Below, one piece after another: positions 6,235-6,235 of a stretch of DNA of 6,235 nt. A model generated the notes under the pieces. That model did no database searches. It saw only the letters and a program-made list of their open reading frames with translations, and was not told the DNA's origin. Origin of the DNA: JBGPIK01 sp041484845 (GTDB lineage Bacteria > Desulfobacterota > Binatia > UBA9968); contig JBGPIK010000401.1 of NCBI GenBank assembly GCA_041484845.1, forward strand, positions 1-6,235, in the 5' to 3' direction. Position numbers and translations under genes: made by a program. Numbering within the stretch: the first letter of the stretch is position 1; every line of letters starts with the position of its first letter.

Positions 6235-6235
6235 A

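Overview
This 6.2 kb window looks like chromosomal DNA of an uncultured, moderately GC-rich, Gram-negative-type soil or subsurface bacterium. The guess (inference only, no marker gene present) is a deltaproteobacterial, Binatia, Tectomicrobia or Rokubacteria-like lineage. It rests on orphan NMT1/SsuA-type substrate-binding proteins, a fused FAD/Fe-S 2-hydroxyacid dehydrogenase, and short heptameric repeats filling the intergenic spaces.

Layout, left to right. Bases 1-108 (+) hold the C-terminal tail of an unrecognised protein. After 47 bp comes a secreted NMT1/SsuA-like substrate-binding protein (156-1172, +). It converges on, and overlaps by 8 bp, a second protein of the same fold on the minus strand (1165-2076, -), which has no signal peptide. 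A 127 bp gap with two inverted arrays of a 7-bp repeat separates this from a 962-residue FAD-linked oxidase fused to an Fe-S/CCG reductase module (2204-5092, -). A second repeat-bearing gap of 213 bp follows. It holds four GTTCAA-headed units, three of them with mini-hairpins, and a TGCTCTT heptamer array. Then comes a ten-helix EamA/DMT-type transporter (5306-6184, -). At the right edge the last codons of another minus-strand gene probably end 2 bp before the EamA start.

Working together: the three complete minus-strand genes run in the order EamA, FAD/Fe-S dehydrogenase, signal-less binding protein. They could share a transcript, but the two repeat-filled gaps make this uncertain. The dehydrogenase probably oxidises a D-2-hydroxyacid (D-lactate or D-2-hydroxyglutarate class) and passes electrons to the respiratory chain. 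The secreted binding protein would feed a small organic molecule to an ABC importer whose permease and ATPase are not in the window. A metabolic link between the genes is not shown by the sequence.

I see no CRISPR array, IS element, tRNA, rRNA, phage gene or defence system. The least ordinary content is the repeat architecture of the two gaps and the missing signal peptide on one binding protein. No new multi-gene system is evident.
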